A stretch of DNA of 56,022 bases from the NCBI GenBank assembly GCA_039801365.1, contig JBDRUN010000006.1:1-56022 (forward strand), written 5' to 3'. Under the pieces are notes generated by a model. It was not told where the DNA came from. It saw only the letters and a list, made by a program, of their open reading frames with translations, and made no database searches. This stretch comes from a candidate division WOR-3 bacterium (GTDB lineage Bacteria; Hydrothermota; Tepidihabitantia; Tepidihabitantales; Tepidihabitantaceae). Within the stretch, counting starts at the first letter, position 1. Every line of letters starts with the position of its first letter. The position numbers were made by a program, and so were the translations under genes. Below, in pieces: positions 24,986-33,632 of the stretch.

Positions 24986-26967
24986 TCCCTGCAGCAGCCC
25001 TCAGTCTTGTGGCGGCCATCGCTGCTGGCACGGCAGTGTATCTTTTCGTCCGGACCAGACGACAGTGGAAACTGCTCTGGATCGAGGCTCGCCTGTACCG
25101 GCTTGAGAAGGACTCGAACCGGGAGGCAAGTGGGCGATTGCGGATCATGCAGCGTCGCACCGGCGTACTGTACTTTGACGGACTGACGTATTCAACCAGC
25201 CGTGGGATAGCACGACCTTTCCGTGATGGTCTCGAGCATGCATCACACGGACAGTGGGACAGAGCCTCGTGTGAATGGACCGAGGCGCATAAGCTAGCAT
25301 CGGGCAGCGAAGCCGTCGCACTTGAGTTTCTAATCGCCTGTTGCCTCCTGATGAGCAACCGGGTCGAAGCGGCAAGGACCACACTGGTATCCGCCCTCAA
25401 GCACAGCCGCAGATTGAGAGACCGCGCCGGCATGGCAAGCTGCTGCTTCGTACTCGGGCGACTCGAACGTGAAGAAAGGCGGTATGCAGCCAGCCACTCT
25501 CATTTCCTGGCAAGCAGTCGTCTGTGGGATTCTCTTGGCGACTTGGAGCTGGAAGCCCGCGCCCTGGCCGAAGCGGCAGAGGTAGCAGGCCTCATGGGCA
25601 TGTGGCAGCGGTCGCTGAGGTTACATAGGCAGTCTCTCCGTTTGTCGGAGGAGAACGAGGACAAGGTCAGTGCCGCGGCCCGCTACGCCGCAATCGGCAC
25701 AATCATGGTACAGCAGGGAGAGTTTGATAAGGCCCGTGCAGCACACGAGGACGGACTACACCTTGCCCGGCAGGCCGGCGACCGTTTGGCCGAGGCCGAG
25801 CATCTTTTGGCGATCGCTGAGATTCACCTACTGCAGGCAAGTCCGAAGCGCGCACTGGAAGTACTTGAACGATCACTCCGTCTGTACCGGAACGTTCGGC
25901 ACCCGGCCGGTCAGGCGCGTGCACTGTTGCGCATTGCGTTGATCCATCAACGTTTGGGAGATGTAAACGCAGCAATGGAGCATTCTGAGCAGGCGTTGAG
26001 GCTTAGCCGAGGAATCGGTGATCGCCAACTGGTTGCGCAGGCACTCGAAGGCGTAGCAGAAGGGATGATGGCCCACGGCGCACACGAACAAGCTGAGGCG
26101 TTGCTTGAGGAGGCAGTGGCTCTTGATCGCGAAATCGGTGATGCTACCAGGCTAGCCAGACACCTGGTTGCGCTGGGACGAGCTTTGCTCGCGCAACGTG
26201 AGGACACCAAGGCGGAAGAAGTCCTGAGAGAAGCGGTTAGCTTTAGCCGCAAGGCTGTTGACCAAAGAACCGAGCTATGGGCGGCAGTTGAACTTAGCCG
26301 CGTTCTGAGAAAACAGGCTCGAACGGATGAGGCGATGAAACTGCTAGTTCACTACCGCTCACTCAACGTCACTGACCTGGAAGTCGGCGCACGCCTCCGC
26401 ACTGAAATTGGCCTATGTTTCCTCGCTCTGAACGACTCGGACCGGGCAGTTGCCGAATTACGCCAGGCATCGCAACTCTGGCCACCCGGATTCAGCCGCG
26501 AACGAGGGGCCGCTCTAGTCGAACTGGGACGGGCTCTAGTCGCCAGCAACGAGAGCGCTGCTGGAATCCGAAGCATCGAGGAGGGATTGCATCTGTTGCG
26601 CGAATCAGGCCATAGGTCAGATGAGTCGTGGGCGTTGCGCGTTCTGGCTGAGGTAAATCGGCAGCAAGGGAACCCAGAGCTCGCACGACACAACCTGGCA
26701 CGTGCTTTGGAGCTTGCCCGCCAGGAACAGGATACTTTGGCCGAGGCCGAGAGTCTTGTCGCCCTAGGAAGACTCGCAGCCGCTCAGCAAGACTACGGCC
26801 AGGCGAAGTCGAGTCTGGAACTGGCCCTCAGGACATTCGTCCGGACCGGTCTGGAATCACGAGCCAATGAGCTAGCCGATGAGTTGAGGCGGCTTCCGCA
26901 TGCTGGCGTGGGCGTACGCTTCCTCGACGAAACATCTGGCATTGACTTGAAGGACCGGTCGGACTAG
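24976..26967 (+). CDS. Membrane-anchored tetratricopeptide-repeat protein
   Basis: A 663-residue protein with one N-terminal membrane helix (residues ~3-24, ending VYLFVRTRRQWK). A long array of TPR-type helical repeats follows, each about 40 residues, with recurring patterns such as ARYAAIGTIMVQQGEFDKA, LLRIALIHQRLGDVNAAMEH and LARHLVALGRALLAQRED. Repeats of this kind scaffold protein-protein contacts; no catalytic domain is present. The soluble part is probably cytoplasmic, because basic residues follow the helix. No ribosome site is seen at the ATG, which overlaps a short upstream ORF. The tRNA-Val promoter overlaps the 3' end of this gene. Confidence 0.8.
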   Translation: MELIPAAALSLVAAIAAGTAVYLFVRTRRQWKLLWIEARLYRLEKDSNREASGRLRIMQRRTGVLYFDGLTYSTSRGIARPFRDGLEHASHGQWDRASCEWTEAHKLASGSEAVALEFLIACCLLMSNRVEAARTTLVSALKHSRRLRDRAGMASCCFVLGRLEREERRYAASHSHFLASSRLWDSLGDLELEARALAEAAEVAGLMGMWQRSLRLHRQSLRLSEENEDKVSAAARYAAIGTIMVQQGEFDKARAAHEDGLHLARQAGDRLAEAEHLLAIAEIHLLQASPKRALEVLERSLRLYRNVRHPAGQARALLRIALIHQRLGDVNAAMEHSEQALRLSRGIGDRQLVAQALEGVAEGMMAHGAHEQAEALLEEAVALDREIGDATRLARHLVALGRALLAQREDTKAEEVLREAVSFSRKAVDQRTELWAAVELSRVLRKQARTDEAMKLLVHYRSLNVTDLEVGARLRTEIGLCFLALNDSDRAVAELRQASQLWPPGFSRERGAALVELGRALVASNESAAGIRSIEEGLHLLRESGHRSDESWALRVLAEVNRQQGNPELARHNLARALELARQEQDTLAEAESLVALGRLAAAQQDYGQAKSSLELALRTFVRTGLESRANELADELRRLPHAGVGVRFLDETSGIDLKDRSD

Positions 26968-26970
26968 AAT
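26942..26970 (+). promoter_or_regulatory. Promoter of tRNA-Val
   Basis: TTGACT (26942-26947), 17-bp spacer, TAGAAT (26965-26970), embedded in the last codons and stop of the TPR gene. The mature tRNA 5' end (26978) is 8 nt beyond the -10 box, about where transcription should start. Confidence 0.6.
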
Positions 26971-26977
26971 TGATTGA

Positions 26978-27051
26978 GGGCGATTAGCTCAGTTGGTCAG
27001 AGCGCTGGTCTCACATACCAGAGGTCACAAGTTCAATTCTTGTATCGCCCA
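26978..27051 (+). tRNA. tRNA-Val (anticodon CAC)
   Basis: A complete 74-nt cloverleaf with the acceptor GGGCGAT paired to ATCGCCC and discriminator A. The D arm is GCTC/GAGC, the anticodon stem CTGGT/ACCAG holds the loop CTCACAT (anticodon CAC, reading GUG), and the T arm is ACAAG-TTCAATT-CTTGT. The CCA end is not encoded. Confidence 0.95.
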
Positions 27052-27077
27052 GTACAAAACCGGATCAGTCGACTCTT

Positions 27078-27575
27078 CTAGGTCCTTTTCCGAGCGCTAA
27101 CCGTCTTTCTTCCGTCCCAGCGGAGACCCAGCTGCTTACGGTAACGCCGGCGCTGAAGCGCGCTATAGCCGAGCTTGTCGCACGCCTCCTCGAAGGTCAC
27201 GCCCCGGTCAAGCAGGCGGCGCAGCGAGTCGAGACGACACAGCCGCTGGATGCGGCCAGCTGGCTCAAGCTTCGGACGAACAGTTCTAATAGCCTCCCGC
27301 ACGTGGTAGTCGCTGACTCCGAACTTCTTACCGATCTCCGCCAGGGACATGCCCTTGTCGTGAAGCCTGGCCATCTCGTTGCGCAGTCGCCGGGGCAGAG
27401 TCCGATGCCACGCACGGACTCGACGACCAGGTTTTACCTTCATCCGAGGGACGAGCTGACGGATGCGTTCGCGCGATACCCCGACAGCTCTTGAGAGCTC
27501 GGCCTGCGTCATCGTTCCGACCTTCTTGCCGAGTCTCCGGATAGCTTCAAGCGCAGTCATCTCCTTAGGCTTCAT
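27078..27575 (-). CDS. Protein with three helix-turn-helix units
   Basis: A 165-residue basic protein built of three HTH-like units. They are TQAELSRAVGVSRERIRQLV (residues ~22-41), SLAEIGKKFGVSDYHVREAI (~76-95) and TFEEACDKLGYSALQRRRYR (~126-145), each followed by basic stretches. The first resembles LacI- or sigma-region-4-like helices. No sensor or dimerisation domain is visible. It may be a regulator, a nucleoid-type protein, or a remnant of a transposon resolvase-like regulator; I do not recognise the family. It lies 37 nt after a secreted-protein gene on the same strand. A TTGTGA-16-TAGAGA pair ends 3 nt before its ATG. Confidence 0.7.
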   Translation of the reverse strand: MKPKEMTALEAIRRLGKKVGTMTQAELSRAVGVSRERIRQLVPRMKVKPGRRVRAWHRTLPRRLRNEMARLHDKGMSLAEIGKKFGVSDYHVREAIRTVRPKLEPAGRIQRLCRLDSLRRLLDRGVTFEEACDKLGYSALQRRRYRKQLGLRWDGRKTVSARKRT

Positions 27576-27611
27576 ATTTCTCTAGGGTTAGGTTGCTTGC
27601 TCACAATCTTG

Positions 27612-28469
27612 TTACCGTTCGAGCACCAGTTTGGATACCGTTGTTCGGCCGGCGTCGTCGCTAAGCACGACAAAGTAGAGACCGCCGGGAAGCTCTCTGC
27701 CCCAGCGGTCAGTACCACTCCAGGGAACAGTATGCGTTCCCGCTCCTAGCCTGCCGCGGAATGCAGTCGCCGCCAAGGAACCAGTCATGTCATAGACATC
27801 GAGCTGCGCTATACCAGCGTGGGCGAGCTCCAGCTCAATGACTGTCGGGCCGCACGAAGGGTTTGGCCGGACGGCGAGCCGGACCGACGGCCACCGCACG
27901 TAGCCCAAGCCTTCGCCAACACCGGAAGCATCAACAAAGCCAGCGTCGTCAACGTAAACAACCCCGCCCGGCGGACTGCCAGTGAATCCATAGACACGAA
28001 GCAGCACGTCGGCCGTAGCCGCACCGGTCGGTGCGGTGTCGGTCACAGACAACTGCTGCCACGTGCGGATCGACGAATCGCAGTAAACTGTGCTGGAACT
28101 GCGGATGTACACGCCACCGGCATCACGCCAGGTGATCGTAATGCCGCCACCGGCATTGATGTCATTATCCAGGTACCAGACGCTCAATCTGTAAGGATGG
28201 CCGGCTGACACCGGTACTACCTGCTTCAGCCCTTTGTTGTTGCCCGTACCGGCGACCAACCGCGTGATTCTGGCCGCATAGCTCGGCGAGCGCACCGTAT
28301 CCACACTCTGACCGATTCTTGCCTTGGTAGTGTCCTCCACCACCCAATCTGCCGGCTCAGCCGGACTTGTCCAGACCGAGAAATCACCGTTTTTAAGCAG
28401 GTTGGCACTGACCCTCGGCACGGCGACGAATATGAACACCAGGCCCAGTGCAATGAATCTAGCATGCAT
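27612..28469 (-). CDS. Secreted protein with carbohydrate-binding-like domain and C-terminal sorting domain
   Basis: A 285-residue exported protein. The signal peptide is MHARFIALGLVFIFVAVPRVSA. Next comes a jelly-roll domain of about 150 residues that resembles a CBM-like module (NLLKNGDFSVWTSPAEPADW; GGVVYVDDAGF). The FlgD-like C-terminus is VRPNPSCGPTVIEL, VYDMTGSLAAT, LPGGLYFVVLS and VSKLVLER. The ATG at 28469 is chosen because GGAGGT lies just upstream and the signal peptide begins there. It probably binds glycans or is displayed on the cell surface. The ligand is not identifiable. Confidence 0.8.
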   Translation of the reverse strand: MHARFIALGLVFIFVAVPRVSANLLKNGDFSVWTSPAEPADWVVEDTTKARIGQSVDTVRSPSYAARITRLVAGTGNNKGLKQVVPVSAGHPYRLSVWYLDNDINAGGGITITWRDAGGVYIRSSSTVYCDSSIRTWQQLSVTDTAPTGAATADVLLRVYGFTGSPPGGVVYVDDAGFVDASGVGEGLGYVRWPSVRLAVRPNPSCGPTVIELELAHAGIAQLDVYDMTGSLAATAFRGRLGAGTHTVPWSGTDRWGRELPGGLYFVVLSDDAGRTTVSKLVLER

Positions 28470-28499
28470 TGCTACCTCCAATCCAGAGAGCATGTCGGA

Positions 28500-28817
28500 C
28501 TATCCCGAAAAAAGAATCCTCTCGATGCGTATCTTAGTTAAGGATTGGCGATGGCCTAGCTTGCGCCGGTAGTTCTCGCGGCGTCGGAACTTTAGGGCCG
28601 TCACTTTGGTTGTACGAGCGTGACCGATGACCTCGGCCTCGACCCTGCTCTCCTCTACCCGGGGGCGACCCACAACCGCCCGGTCCTTAGTACGGACGAA
28701 CAGGACATCGTCAAACGCAATTCTGGAACCGGGTTCGAGGTCCAGCCGCGGGACATTGACGACATCGCCTTCCCTCACCAAGTACTGAAAACCAGAAATG
28801 CGGACAATCGCGTACAT
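28500..28817 (-). CDS. rplU: 50S ribosomal protein L21
   Basis: A 105-residue protein with L21 hallmarks: MYAIVRISGFQYLVREGDVVNVPRL, GRPRVEESRVEAEVIGHART, and the rRNA-binding KFRRRENYRRKLGHRQSLTKIRI. It follows secG by 9 nt on the same strand and has its own purine-rich ribosome site (GGGGGAAAGG). The usual partner rpmA (L27) does not follow; instead a secreted-protein gene comes 30 nt after. Confidence 0.95.
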   Translation of the reverse strand: MYAIVRISGFQYLVREGDVVNVPRLDLEPGSRIAFDDVLFVRTKDRAVVGRPRVEESRVEAEVIGHARTTKVTALKFRRRENYRRKLGHRQSLTKIRIERILFSG

Positions 28818-28826
28818 CCTTTCCCC

Positions 28827-29162
28827 CTACTCACCGGTCGGCTCGAGCGGCCCGGGCTCGGACGCACCCGGCGTCGTTGGTGCAGGCTCGGACGGCATCG
28901 GCTGAGACGACGTCGGTCGCACGGCCGCAGGCCGCGAGCGACGTGCCGACACAAGCACCAGGCTTACTGAAGTAACCATGAAGAGGACTGCGAGCACGGT
29001 CGTCAACTTGGCCATGAATGGAGCTGCACCGCCGCCACCGAAGATACTTTCACCGCCGCCCATAATTGATGCCATGCCTCCCTTCTGGGGCTGCTGGACG
29101 AGAACAACCAGGACTAGAACTACCGCGACCAGCAGGTGGATGAAAATCAGGACACCATACAT
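28827..29162 (-). CDS. secG: Protein translocase subunit SecG
   Basis: A 111-residue small membrane protein with two helices (residues ~3-24 and ~50-72) separated by the SecG loop QQPQKGGMASIMGGGESIFGG. It supports SecA-driven export through SecYEG. A Pro/Ser/Glu-rich tail of about 35 residues extends past the usual end. I prefer the ATG at 29162 because it starts MYGVLIFIHLL like the family and has AAAGGAG upstream. Possible extra N-terminal codons up to 29213 would run into the promoter. Confidence 0.92.
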   Translation of the reverse strand: MYGVLIFIHLLVAVVLVLVVLVQQPQKGGMASIMGGGESIFGGGGAAPFMAKLTTVLAVLFMVTSVSLVLVSARRSRPAAVRPTSSQPMPSEPAPTTPGASEPGPLEPTGE

Positions 29163-29185
29163 TGACTTTGCTCCTTTATTGGGCA

Positions 29186-29213
29186 AGATTACACCAAGTG
29201 AGAATGAAGTCAA
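29186..29213 (-). promoter_or_regulatory. Promoter of secG-rplU
   Basis: TTGACT (29208-29213), 16-bp spacer, TAATCT (29186-29191) on the minus strand, giving a leader of about 17 nt that carries the Shine-Dalgarno sequence. Confidence 0.55.
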
Positions 29214-29351
29214 GGAAGAAAAGCAGCTGCCCAGGCAAAGAAGACTAAAAGAATCCTTCTAGTCGAATGGGAGTCTATATAAAGCAGTAGCGTGAGCACT
29301 TAGCTATGAAACAGCCAGCAAAAAACCTAGAACCAACAAGGAGGACAGACG

Positions 29352-29924
29352 ATGACCCTAAAAGGCACAAAGACCGAAAAAAATCTACTCACGGCTTTTG
29401 CCGGTGAATCCCAGGCACGGAACCGTTATACCTATTGGGCCAGTCAGGCCCGAAAAGACGGCTACATGCAGATAGCCGACATATTTGAGGAGACCGCCAA
29501 CCAGGAAAAGGAACACGCCAAGCGTTTCTTCAAGTTTCTGGAGGGTGGCGAAGTGGAAATCCAGGCGGCTTTTCCAGCCGGGGTCATTGGCACCACTTCA
29601 GACAATCTGCAGGCTGCCGCTGCAGGGGAGCACTACGAATGGTCGGAGATGTATCCCGGTTTTGCCAAGGTTGCCGATGAAGAGGGGTTCCCGGAGATAG
29701 CGGCTGTTTTCCGCGCGGTGGCAGTGGCAGAGAAGCAACACGAGAAACGGTACAACGACCTGCGGCAGAATGTGTTGCAGGGTCGGGTATTCAAACGGGA
29801 ACAGCCGGTGGTGTGGCGCTGTCGGAATTGCGGCTATCTGCATACCGGCACAGAGGCGCCCAAGGTGTGTCCTGCCTGTGCCCATCCGCAGGCGCATTTT
29901 GAGCTGCTGGGCGAAAACTGGTGA
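29352..29924 (+). CDS. rbr: Rubrerythrin
   Basis: A 190-residue non-haem iron peroxidase that reduces H2O2 in anaerobes. The N-terminal four-helix diiron domain shows [36 protein letters not shown] and [15 protein letters not shown], with the conserved Glu/His ligands. The C-terminal rubredoxin centre is [22 protein letters not shown] (two CxxC pairs). AAGGAGG precedes the ATG. It is the first gene of a seven-gene oxygen-defence operon. Upstream, TATATA (29276-29281) is the only promoter-like element I see; no good -35 box accompanies it. Confidence 0.95.
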   Translation: MTLKGTKTEKNLLTAFAGESQARNRYTYWASQARKDGYMQIADIFEETANQEKEHAKRFFKFLEGGEVEIQAAFPAGVIGTTSDNLQAAAAGEHYEWSEMYPGFAKVADEEGFPEIAAVFRAVAVAEKQHEKRYNDLRQNVLQGRVFKREQPVVWRCRNCGYLHTGTEAPKVCPACAHPQAHFELLGENW

Positions 29925-29946
29925 AGTAGTGAGAGGAACGAAGCAT

Positions 29947-30456
29947 ATGACAGAGCGGAGCGTACAGTTTGGTCCCAGTCGTTTGCGTCTGGACGGCAGG
30001 GCATTGCAAGTTGGAGACAAAGCTCCGGATGTGGTGCTGACTGGACAAGACCTAAAGCCCGTGTCCCTGTCTTCCTTCTTTGGCAAGGTGCTGGTGCTTT
30101 CCAGCGTGCCCTCGCTTGATACTCCCACCTGCGATATGGAGACCCGGCGTTTCAATGTTGAGGCGGCAAAACTGGGTCCAGAAGTGCAGATTATCACGGT
30201 GTCCATGGACCTGCCGTTTGCTCAGAAACGCTGGTGCGGAGCCGCGGGAATTGACCGCGTGCTTGTTCTGTCTGATCATCGCGAGGCTGCATTTGGCTTG
30301 GCGTACGGGATGCTTATACCAGAGGTTCGTCTGCTTGCCCGCGCCGTGTTCGTGGTTGACCGGCAGGGCATCGTTCGTTACATTCAGCTGGTTCAACAGA
30401 CCGGTAACGAGCCTGACTACGAGTCCGTCTTGGCTGCAGTCAGGCAATTGTTTTGA
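29947..30456 (+). CDS. tpx: Thiol peroxidase (atypical 2-Cys peroxiredoxin)
   Basis: A 169-residue thioredoxin-fold peroxidase. The peroxidatic Cys62 lies in [15 protein letters not shown] and the resolving Cys97 in [14 protein letters not shown], the spacing typical of Tpx. Conserved [13 protein letters not shown] near the C-terminus. It reduces H2O2 and alkyl hydroperoxides with thioredoxin or a rubredoxin-type donor. The ATG at 29947 is chosen because homology begins there and a GAGAGGA site precedes it. It lies 22 nt after rbr, in the same operon. Confidence 0.93.
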   Translation: MTERSVQFGPSRLRLDGRALQVGDKAPDVVLTGQDLKPVSLSSFFGKVLVLSSVPSLDTPTCDMETRRFNVEAAKLGPEVQIITVSMDLPFAQKRWCGAAGIDRVLVLSDHREAAFGLAYGMLIPEVRLLARAVFVVDRQGIVRYIQLVQQTGNEPDYESVLAAVRQLF

Positions 30457-30467
30457 GGAGAATCAAT

Positions 30468-30656
30468 ATGTCGGAGAAGAATCAAGACAAGCCCTACTGG
30501 AAATGCAGTGGTTGCGGTTATGTGCTTCAGGCCGAGATGCCGCCGGAACCCTGTCCATCCTGCGGGGTAAAGTGCGAGTTTGTGAATGTGACCTGCTACA
30601 CGCCCGAGTGCGGATTCACCGGAGTGGACCCGCGGCTGGCGGGTGGCAACAAGTAA
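30468..30656 (+). CDS. Seven-cysteine rubredoxin-like mini-protein
   Basis: A 62-residue protein. Residues 10-33 are a rubredoxin-like or zinc-ribbon knuckle pair, with Cys13/Cys16 (KCSGCG) and Cys29/Cys32 (CPSCG). Three more cysteines follow at 36, 43 and 48. A metal centre (Fe or Zn) on the first four cysteines is likely; the extra ones could form a second site or disulfides. Strong Shine-Dalgarno (GAGGAG) 12 nt after the tpx stop. Its place between peroxidase and superoxide reductase suggests an electron carrier for them, by inference only. Confidence 0.8.
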   Translation: MSEKNQDKPYWKCSGCGYVLQAEMPPEPCPSCGVKCEFVNVTCYTPECGFTGVDPRLAGGNK

Positions 30657-30677
30657 AAAAAAGAAAGGAGTCGTGCT

Positions 30678-31058
30678 ATGGCTAAGAAACTGGAAGTGTA
30701 TAAGTGTGAAGTTTGCGGCAATATAGTAGAAGTTCTGCACGGTGGAGCCGGGTCGCTGGTCTGCTGCGGCAAACCGATGAAGCTTATGGTAGAGAATACG
30801 GTGGACGCGGCCAGAGAGAAGCATGTCCCGGTCATAGAGAAGAAAGACGACGGATACTTGGTGAAGGTGGGAAGCGTGGCCCACCCCATGGAAGAAAAGC
30901 ACTATATTGAATGGATAGAGCTGTTGGTGGACGAGAGGGTGTGCCGGGCTCACCTTGCACCCGGACAGGCTCCTGAGGCGATGTTCTGGGTGAAGGGCGA
31001 AAGGGTGGAAGCCAGAGAGTATTGCAATCTGCACGGGCTCTGGAAAGCGGGGTTGTGA
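30678..31058 (+). CDS. dfx: Desulfoferrodoxin (2Fe superoxide reductase)
   Basis: A 126-residue enzyme reducing superoxide to peroxide without making O2. The N-terminal desulforedoxin centre uses Cys10, Cys13, Cys29 and Cys30 (CEVCG, VCCG). The catalytic Fe(His)4Cys centre has all ligands: His49, His69, His75, Cys116 and His119, with the conserved Glu47-Lys48 (EKH) beside the site. Shine-Dalgarno AAAGGAG precedes the ATG. The stop overlaps the ferritin start (TGATG). Confidence 0.95.
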   Translation: MAKKLEVYKCEVCGNIVEVLHGGAGSLVCCGKPMKLMVENTVDAAREKHVPVIEKKDDGYLVKVGSVAHPMEEKHYIEWIELLVDERVCRAHLAPGQAPEAMFWVKGERVEAREYCNLHGLWKAGL

Positions 31059-31600
31059 TGGTACCGGTGAAGATTGAGGATGCCTTCAACGAGCAGATAA
31101 AGCATGAGCTGGAGTCGGCGTACCTCTATTTGGCCATGGCCGCCTATTTTGATTCCGAAGGTCTGGAGGGAATGGCGCGGTGGATGCGTGCCCAGACGCA
31201 GGAGGAAGTGACGCACGCGATGCGTTTCTTCAAGCACCTTCTGGAACGAGGCGGTACGGTGAAGCTGGCCGCGCTTTCTCAGCCGCAGTCCAGGTGGGAT
31301 TCGCCGCTAGCGGCTTTCGAGGCTGCTTACAAGCATGAGCAGTTCATTACCAGCTACATCCACAAACTGGTTCGTCTGAGCAAGGAGGAGAGCGATTTCG
31401 CCTCGCAGACGATATTGCAGTGGTTTGTGGACGAACAGGTGGAAGAAGAGGAAAGCACTCTGCGGGTGGTGCAGCAGCTCAAGCTGGTGGGGCAGGACGG
31501 AAGAGGGCTGTTGATGCTGGACCGGGAGCTCGGGACCCGCACCTTTGTGCTGCCGCCAGAACTGACAGCCTTCTATGCGCAGGCTCCGGCCGGCGCCTAG
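31058..31600 (+). CDS. ftn: Ferritin (non-haem, bacterial FtnA type)
   Basis: A 180-residue iron-storage protein with the four-helix ferritin fold. The di-iron ferroxidase ligands are visible in INEQ-type helix A (NEQIKHELESAYLYLAMAAY), helix B (QTQEEVTHAMRFFKHL), helix C (AYKHEQFITSYI) and helix D (FVDEQVEEEEST). The start at 31058 shares one base with the dfx stop; a longer frame from 31022 would overlap dfx and lacks homology. In an oxygen-defence operon it would sequester Fe(II) and limit Fenton chemistry. Confidence 0.92.
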   Translation: MVPVKIEDAFNEQIKHELESAYLYLAMAAYFDSEGLEGMARWMRAQTQEEVTHAMRFFKHLLERGGTVKLAALSQPQSRWDSPLAAFEAAYKHEQFITSYIHKLVRLSKEESDFASQTILQWFVDEQVEEEESTLRVVQQLKLVGQDGRGLLMLDRELGTRTFVLPPELTAFYAQAPAGA

Positions 31601-31649
31601 GGACGGTCTGACTGCGTAGAGAGTTGAGGACAGCTCGAACGGAGGGCAG

Positions 31650-32855
31650 GTGATGGGTGAAAATACTTTCAGTGCGGTGCGGGTGTCGGAGCACGTTTAC
31701 TGGGTCGGAGCAATAGACTGGGGACTGCGTGATTTTCATGGCTACACAACTCATCGCGGATCTAGCTACAACGCCTATCTGATTCTGGCAGACAAGGTAA
31801 CGCTGGTTGATACCGTGAAGCGGGGTTTTGCGGATGAACTGCTGGCACGCACAGCTTCGGTCATAGACCCACGGCGGATTGACTTCATCGTTTCCAATCA
31901 TGCGGAGATGGACCATTCCGGTTCGCTGCCGGAGATAATCCAGGCGGTGCAGCCGGAGAAGGTTTTTGCTTCGGCTATGGGCGTGAAAGCTCTGGCGGCG
32001 CATAACCTGGCGCAGCAGATCGAGGCAGTCGGGAACGGTAGCAGTCTCAATCTGGGCAATCTTACCCTGCGATTCTGGGAGACCAGGATGTTGCACTGGC
32101 CGGACAGTATGGTGTCTTATCTGGTAGAAGACCAGGTGCTGTTTTCGCAGGATGGATTCGGAATGCATCTGGCTTCAAGCGAGCGATTTGCCGACGAGGT
32201 TGACCCCTGGATTCTGCGTTACGAGGCGGCCAAGTACTATGCGAACATACTGCTGCCCTATTCGCCGCTGGTGACCAGGCTGCTGGCAACGATAAAGGAG
32301 CTGGGTATTCCTATCGCCTGCATTGCCCCGGACCACGGCCCAATCTGGAGAAAAGGGCTGGAGGTCCTGGAGTGGTGGCGGGAATGGGCGGAGCAGAAGC
32401 CCACGAAGAAGGCAGTCATAGCTTATGACACCATGTGGAAGTCAACCGAACTGATGGCGCGGGCGATAGCTGAAGGTCTGGTAGAAACTGGCGCCACGGT
32501 AAAGCTGGCGGGTATGCACGGTTCCACCCGCAGCGATGTGGCAACAGAATTGCTGGAAGCCGGTGCATTTCTTGTTGGTTCCCCGACTATCAACAACAAC
32601 ATGTTCCCCACTGTCGCCGACCTCTTGTGCTATATTCGTGGTCTGAAGCCCAAGAATCTGGTAGGTCAGGCGTTTGGTTCCTATGGCTGGTCGGGCGAAG
32701 GGGTCAAACAGGTGCGGGAAGAACTGGCCAGAATGGGCGTGGAGCTGGTGGGTGAGCCGGTGGCGATCAATTATGTTCCGAACCAGTCTGCTCTGCAGGC
32801 GTGCCGGGAATTGGGTCGTGCGGTGGGTAGGAGAATGCAGGAGAGGTTGTCTTGA
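31650..32855 (+). CDS. fprA: Flavodiiron protein (FprA family; O2/NO reductase)
   Basis: A 401-residue A-type flavoprotein. The N-terminal metallo-beta-lactamase-like domain has the diiron motif HAEMDHSG (His84, Glu86, Asp88, His89). Further ligand regions are [21 protein letters not shown] and [10 protein letters not shown]. The C-terminal flavodoxin domain begins near residue 255 ([28 protein letters not shown]). It takes electrons from rubredoxin to reduce O2 to water or NO to N2O. ATG after GGAGGGCAGGTG. It overlaps by 4 nt the flavin reductase-rubredoxin gene that should feed it. Confidence 0.95.
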   Translation: MMGENTFSAVRVSEHVYWVGAIDWGLRDFHGYTTHRGSSYNAYLILADKVTLVDTVKRGFADELLARTASVIDPRRIDFIVSNHAEMDHSGSLPEIIQAVQPEKVFASAMGVKALAAHNLAQQIEAVGNGSSLNLGNLTLRFWETRMLHWPDSMVSYLVEDQVLFSQDGFGMHLASSERFADEVDPWILRYEAAKYYANILLPYSPLVTRLLATIKELGIPIACIAPDHGPIWRKGLEVLEWWREWAEQKPTKKAVIAYDTMWKSTELMARAIAEGLVETGATVKLAGMHGSTRSDVATELLEAGAFLVGSPTINNNMFPTVADLLCYIRGLKPKNLVGQAFGSYGWSGEGVKQVREELARMGVELVGEPVAINYVPNQSALQACRELGRAVGRRMQERLS

Positions 32856-33589
32856 ATCAGGATAACTGCCCCAGTGGTCTCGACCTCACTGCACTGAACT
32901 ATCTCACCTACGGACTGTACGTACTGACCGCACGCGAAGGAGAGCGGCGCAATGGTTGCATCATCAATACCGCGGTGCAGGTGGCGCTTGACCCCTGCAC
33001 CGTCACGATCAGCCTGAACAAAAAGAACCTGACCACAGAGATGATTGAACGCAGCGGCCGGTTCGCTTTTCAGGTGCTGGAGAAACAGACCCCGCTGCCG
33101 TTCATCGGTATATTCGGCTTCCACACAGGAAAGGAATTTGATAAGTTCAGTAAAGTGCGCTTCCGCGACGGTGCCAACGGCTGTCCAGTTGTTCTGGAGC
33201 ATACGCTGGTATCGGTGGAAGCAGAGGTGAAACAGTCGGTTGACTGCGGAAGTCATCTGCTCTTTGTGGCCAGAGTGACGGCGAGTGAGGTGTTGCAGAG
33301 CGGAGAACCGCTCACCTATGCCTACTACCACGAGGTAAAGGGAGGAAAGACCGGCCGCAACGCTCCTACTTACGGTCTAGGAGAAAAGAAGAAAGCAGAG
33401 AAGGAAGTTCCAGAGAGGAAGAAGACAATGAAGAAGTACGTCTGTACAGTATGCGGATACGTGTATGACCCGGAAGCAGGCGACCCGGACAACGGCGTGA
33501 GACCGGGTACGGCGTTCGAAGACCTGCCGGGCGACTGGGTCTGCCCGGTCTGCGGTGCGGCCAAGGAAGAGTTCGAACCGCAGGAATAG
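32852..33589 (+). CDS. hrb: Flavin reductase-rubredoxin fusion (high-molecular-weight rubredoxin, Hrb type)
   Basis: A 245-residue fusion. Residues 1-~165 are an FMN-binding flavin reductase domain ([21 protein letters not shown]). A Lys/Glu-rich linker follows to ~191, then a complete rubredoxin ([26 protein letters not shown]). This matches Moorella Hrb, the NADH-dependent electron donor to FprA. The start is TTG in a 4-nt TTGA overlap with fprA. A purine-rich AGAGGAAG and an in-frame ATG at 33428 lie exactly at the domain boundary and could also yield free rubredoxin. It ends the operon, converging on clpX. Confidence 0.9.
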   Translation: MNQDNCPSGLDLTALNYLTYGLYVLTAREGERRNGCIINTAVQVALDPCTVTISLNKKNLTTEMIERSGRFAFQVLEKQTPLPFIGIFGFHTGKEFDKFSKVRFRDGANGCPVVLEHTLVSVEAEVKQSVDCGSHLLFVARVTASEVLQSGEPLTYAYYHEVKGGKTGRNAPTYGLGEKKKAEKEVPERKKTMKKYVCTVCGYVYDPEAGDPDNGVRPGTAFEDLPGDWVCPVCGAAKEEFEPQE

Positions 33590-33632
33590 ACTGCGGACCC
33601 TGTCCGGCAACTGATTCAGTCGGAGTTGGCGA

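Noticed and set aside
29260-29300. TATATAA at 29276 as an archaeal-type TATA box or a standard -10 promoter for the defence operon
   Set aside because: No -35 box at a fitting distance and no other archaeal feature; left as an unassigned AT-rich stretch.
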